Positions 5,985 to 7,843 of a stretch of DNA of 7,843 nt are shown piece after piece. The position numbers were made by a program, and so were the translations under genes. Positions within the stretch are counted from its first letter, which is position 1; each line of letters begins with the position of its first letter. The notes under the pieces are model-generated. The model made no database searches. It was not told the origin of the DNA and worked only from the letters and a program-made list of their open reading frames with translations. The stretch is from positions 1-7,843 of the forward strand of contig JAEZTA010000185.1 in the NCBI GenBank assembly GCA_023443765.1, read 5' to 3'. Origin of the DNA: Bacteroidota bacterium (GTDB lineage Bacteria; Bacteroidota; Bacteroidia; Bacteroidales; Rikenellaceae).

Positions 5985-6794
5985 TTAGGGATTGTAGATG
6001 TCTTTGTATCGGAATTCGAGTATCTCCTGCACCATCCGGGCGAACTCCTGCGCTTCGACGTGTCCTGCGTCGAGGCGCAGTACGCTGTTGAAGTCGTTGA
6101 GGGCCGGACCCCACTCCCCCATCCGGTAATGGAGTTTTCCGCGCTCGATGTAGAGCGCCGTGTTCCCGGGATCGGCTGTAATTTGTGCCGTGAGGGCCAT
6201 GATGCGTACCGCAGGGCTCCACAGCCCCTTGCGGCGGATGTAGGCGGCGACGCCCTCGTCAAGCATCCCGCCGGTGTCCTCGCCCCGCCCGATCCGCTCC
6301 CGGACATCGGTCGAGGAAAAATCCTGCAACGGGGCGTTTTCGAGCACCGTAATGCGCCCTTCGAATCCGGAGGCGGGTTCACCGCGGCGCGGGTAGACGT
6401 AAACGGGATATTCGAGGATTTTTTCGTACTCCTTCCAGCCGTCGAGCCGCGCGATCTGGTCGCTGCCCATCAGGATCGAGAATTGCATCTCCGACCCGAA
6501 GCTTTGCTGGAGGTAACGCAGGGTTTCTATTGTGTATGAGGGTTTCGGGAGCAGGAACTCTACTACCGAAGGCTTGATTTTGTCCGGGTACTGTGAGGCA
6601 GCGCAGGCGATCTCGGCCATCTCGAAGCGGTCCATTTCGGGAGCCAGTTCCGTAGCCTCCTTGTAGGGACTCTGGGGCGAGACGACGAGCACGACTTCGT
6701 TGCAAAGGTCCTGTTTGACGGCATATTCCGCCAGTGCGATGTGGCCTTTGTGTACGGGGTTGAACGACCCGAAATAGAGCATGACCCGTTTCAT
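5985..6794 (-). CDS. nadD: Nicotinate-nucleotide adenylyltransferase with C-terminal TPR
   Basis: NadD transfers AMP from ATP to nicotinate mononucleotide, giving deamido-NAD in cytoplasmic NAD synthesis. Residues 1-192 are a full NadD: GSFNPVHKGH (9-18) with the HxGH nucleotidyltransferase motif (His15, His18), SPYKE (42-46), MGSDQIARLDGW (109-120) and the C-terminal FSSTDVRERI (159-168), ending with YIRRKGLW (185-192). Many NadD proteins end about here. This one continues without a break for about 77 residues carrying one tetratricopeptide repeat (212-245). TPR-consensus small and aromatic positions are filled by Gly219, His222, Gly226, Ala231 and Phe235, followed by a helix and the tail FRYKDIYNP (261-269). 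The total of 269 is therefore unusually long. An in-frame ATG at 6198-6200 (Met199) starts the TPR part and could allow separate synthesis. The gene begins 1 bp after the gmk stop and ends 7 bp before ddl. The enzyme call is secure; the purpose of the TPR part is unknown. Confidence 0.94.
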   Translation of the reverse strand: MKRVMLYFGSFNPVHKGHIALAEYAVKQDLCNEVVLVVSPQSPYKEATELAPEMDRFEMAEIACAASQYPDKIKPSVVEFLLPKPSYTIETLRYLQQSFGSEMQFSILMGSDQIARLDGWKEYEKILEYPVYVYPRRGEPASGFEGRITVLENAPLQDFSSTDVRERIGRGEDTGGMLDEGVAAYIRRKGLWSPAVRIMALTAQITADPGNTALYIERGKLHYRMGEWGPALNDFNSVLRLDAGHVEAQEFARMVQEILEFRYKDIYNP

Positions 6795-6795
6795 C

Positions 6796-7359
6796 CTACC
6801 GTTTGATGAATTGGTCGAGGATATTGCACGTGCCGCATACGGCGTCGTCGAGGCAGTCGTTGACGATCACATGATCGAATTCCGGGGCCTTCGTCAGTTC
6901 GAATTCGGCCTTCGCCACGCGGCGGTCGATCACCTCCGGGGCGTCCGTACCGCGGCCTACGAGCCTGCGGCGCAACTCCTCGATCGAGGGCGGCATGACG
7001 AACACCGAGCAGGCTTCGTCGCCGAAGATACGTTTGAGGTTGATGCCGCCGATCACGTCGACATCGAAGACGATCACGTGGCCTTTGGCCCAGATGCGCT
7101 CCACCTCGCTGCGCAGCGTCCCGTAGCAGGTTCCCTGGTAGACCTCTTCCCACTCCACAAAGCGGTTTTCGGCCACGGCTTTCATAAACTCGTCGTGCGA
7201 AAAGAAGTAGTAATCCACCCCGTCGCGCTCCTCGCCGCGGGGTGCGCGGCTGGTCGCCGAAATGGAAAATTCAAGTTGCGGATAGCGTTCCAGCAACTGA
7301 CGGACGATGGTGGTCTTGCCCGACCCGCTCGGGGCTGAAAATATGATTACTTTACCCAT
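6796..7359 (-). CDS. gmk: Guanylate kinase
   Basis: Gmk phosphorylates GMP (and dGMP) to GDP with ATP in the cytoplasm, an essential step in making GTP and also dGTP. The 187-residue length is standard. The P-loop is APSGSGKTT (9-17, with Ala where Gly is more usual and Lys15 contacting phosphate). The GMP-binding region follows as SISATSRAPRGEERDGVDYYF (33-53), then FVEWEEVYQGTCYGT, the Walker-B-like VIVFDVDVIGG and the lid RRRLVGRGTD. The ATG shares its A with the yicC stop codon (TAATG), and the stop is 1 bp before the nadD ATG, so it is translated from a shared operon mRNA. The yicC-gmk pair is conserved across many bacteria, which supports the assignment. Confidence 0.97.
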   Translation of the reverse strand: MGKVIIFSAPSGSGKTTIVRQLLERYPQLEFSISATSRAPRGEERDGVDYYFFSHDEFMKAVAENRFVEWEEVYQGTCYGTLRSEVERIWAKGHVIVFDVDVIGGINLKRIFGDEACSVFVMPPSIEELRRRLVGRGTDAPEVIDRRVAKAEFELTKAPEFDHVIVNDCLDDAVCGTCNILDQFIKR

Positions 7360-7843
7360 TATAATATGTTCAGTACCTGTTCCTTGATCTTCTCCAGTTC
7401 ATCCTTCATCTTGACCACGAGGATCTGGATGTTCGGTTCGTTGGCCTTCGATCCCATGGTGTTGATTTCGCGGCCCATTTCCTGGGCGATGAAGCCCAGT
7501 TTGCGACCGGCGCCCTCCTCGGCGGAGGCTACTTCGCGAAAGTAGTTGCAGTGGTTCGTGAGGCGCACCTTCTCTTCGGTGATGTCGAGCTTTTCGAGGT
7601 AGAAAATCATCTCCTGTTCCAGCCGGTTGCGGTCCACGTCGATGGCCAGTTTCGAAAGGTTGTCCAGGATGCGGGCCTTGACGGTTTCGGTGCGGGTCTT
7701 CTCGAACGGCACGACCTCCTCCCGGTATTGCTCGATCAGTTCCACACGGCGCAGCAGGTCGGCGATCAGGATGGCACCCTCCTGCACGCGGAAGGCGTCC
7801 AGCTGGGCCGCTGCGGCCTCCACAGCCGTGATCAGCGCGGCAT
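7359..7843 (-). CDS. yicC: YicC family endoribonuclease, C-terminal part
   Basis: The gene runs off the right edge. About 161 C-terminal codons are visible; a whole family member is about 290 residues, so roughly the N-terminal 45% is missing. No start can be assigned: the frame stays open to the edge, and the GTG at 7821-7823 is an internal codon. The family (YicC/YloC) is reported to act as an endoribonuclease affecting small-RNA and stationary-phase physiology. The visible part holds the C-terminal domain formerly called DUF1732, with ALITAVEAAAAQLDAFRVQEG near the edge, a charged helical middle and the hallmark KLGFIAQEMGREINTMGSKA, then a coiled end (MKDELEKIKEQVLNIL). The TAA stop overlaps the gmk ATG as TAATG. 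It is the first visible gene of the operon, whose promoter should lie beyond the window. Confidence 0.94.
   Translation of the reverse strand, partial: AALITAVEAAAAQLDAFRVQEGAILIADLLRRVELIEQYREEVVPFEKTRTETVKARILDNLSKLAIDVDRNRLEQEMIFYLEKLDITEEKVRLTNHCNYFREVASAEEGAGRKLGFIAQEMGREINTMGSKANEPNIQILVVKMKDELEKIKEQVLNIL

Noticed and set aside
5978..6382. An N-terminal extension of ddl by 135 codons
   Set aside because: The extension lies in another frame of nadD, is of low-quality composition, and starts at GTG. The ATG at 5977 begins the conserved Ddl N-terminus.

Overview
The window looks like chromosomal DNA of a GC-rich Bacteroidota (Bacteroidetes), most likely an Alistipes-type (Rikenellaceae) gut bacterium. 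The reasons are a GC content well above Bacteroides, starts preceded by A/T-rich leaders rather than Shine-Dalgarno sequences, promoter-like boxes of the Bacteroidetes type (TAnnTTTG), a lipoprotein with an acidic patch after the lipobox cysteine, and a DUF3109-type protein. The genus is an inference from protein style and was not checked by search.

Left part (1-3038), three genes on the + strand. A lipoprotein with an Ig/TIG-like N-terminal domain (94-1323) is preceded by a 13-C homopolymer in its presumed leader and ends at a strong hairpin terminator. Next comes the PLP-homeostasis protein YggS/PROSC (1425-2093), then pyrroline-5-carboxylate reductase proC (2256-3038). YggS and ProC are classic genomic partners, but here a 162-bp gap carrying three dyad symmetries separates them. 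A 13-bp stem hairpin at 3070-3100 serves the convergent ends of proC and the right-hand cluster.

Right part (3123-7843), everything on the - strand. Read in the direction of transcription the order is yicC (5' end outside the window), gmk, nadD with a C-terminal TPR extension, ddl and a cysteine-rich DUF3109-like gene, followed after 99 bp by a secreted M23 peptidase with a C-terminal LysM. The first five are packed with junctions of -1, +1, +7 and -4 nt and must form an operon. It joins RNA turnover (YicC), GMP phosphorylation (Gmk), NAD synthesis (NadD) and the D-Ala-D-Ala step of peptidoglycan synthesis (Ddl); the peptidase acts on the finished wall.

Most of the window is conserved housekeeping sequence. 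I see no tRNA, rRNA, CRISPR array, insertion sequence or phage gene, and no convincing new multi-gene system. The points most worth a second look are the NadD-TPR fusion, the poly-C tract before the lipoprotein gene, the DUF3109-like gene translationally coupled to ddl, and the dyad-rich yggS-proC spacer.
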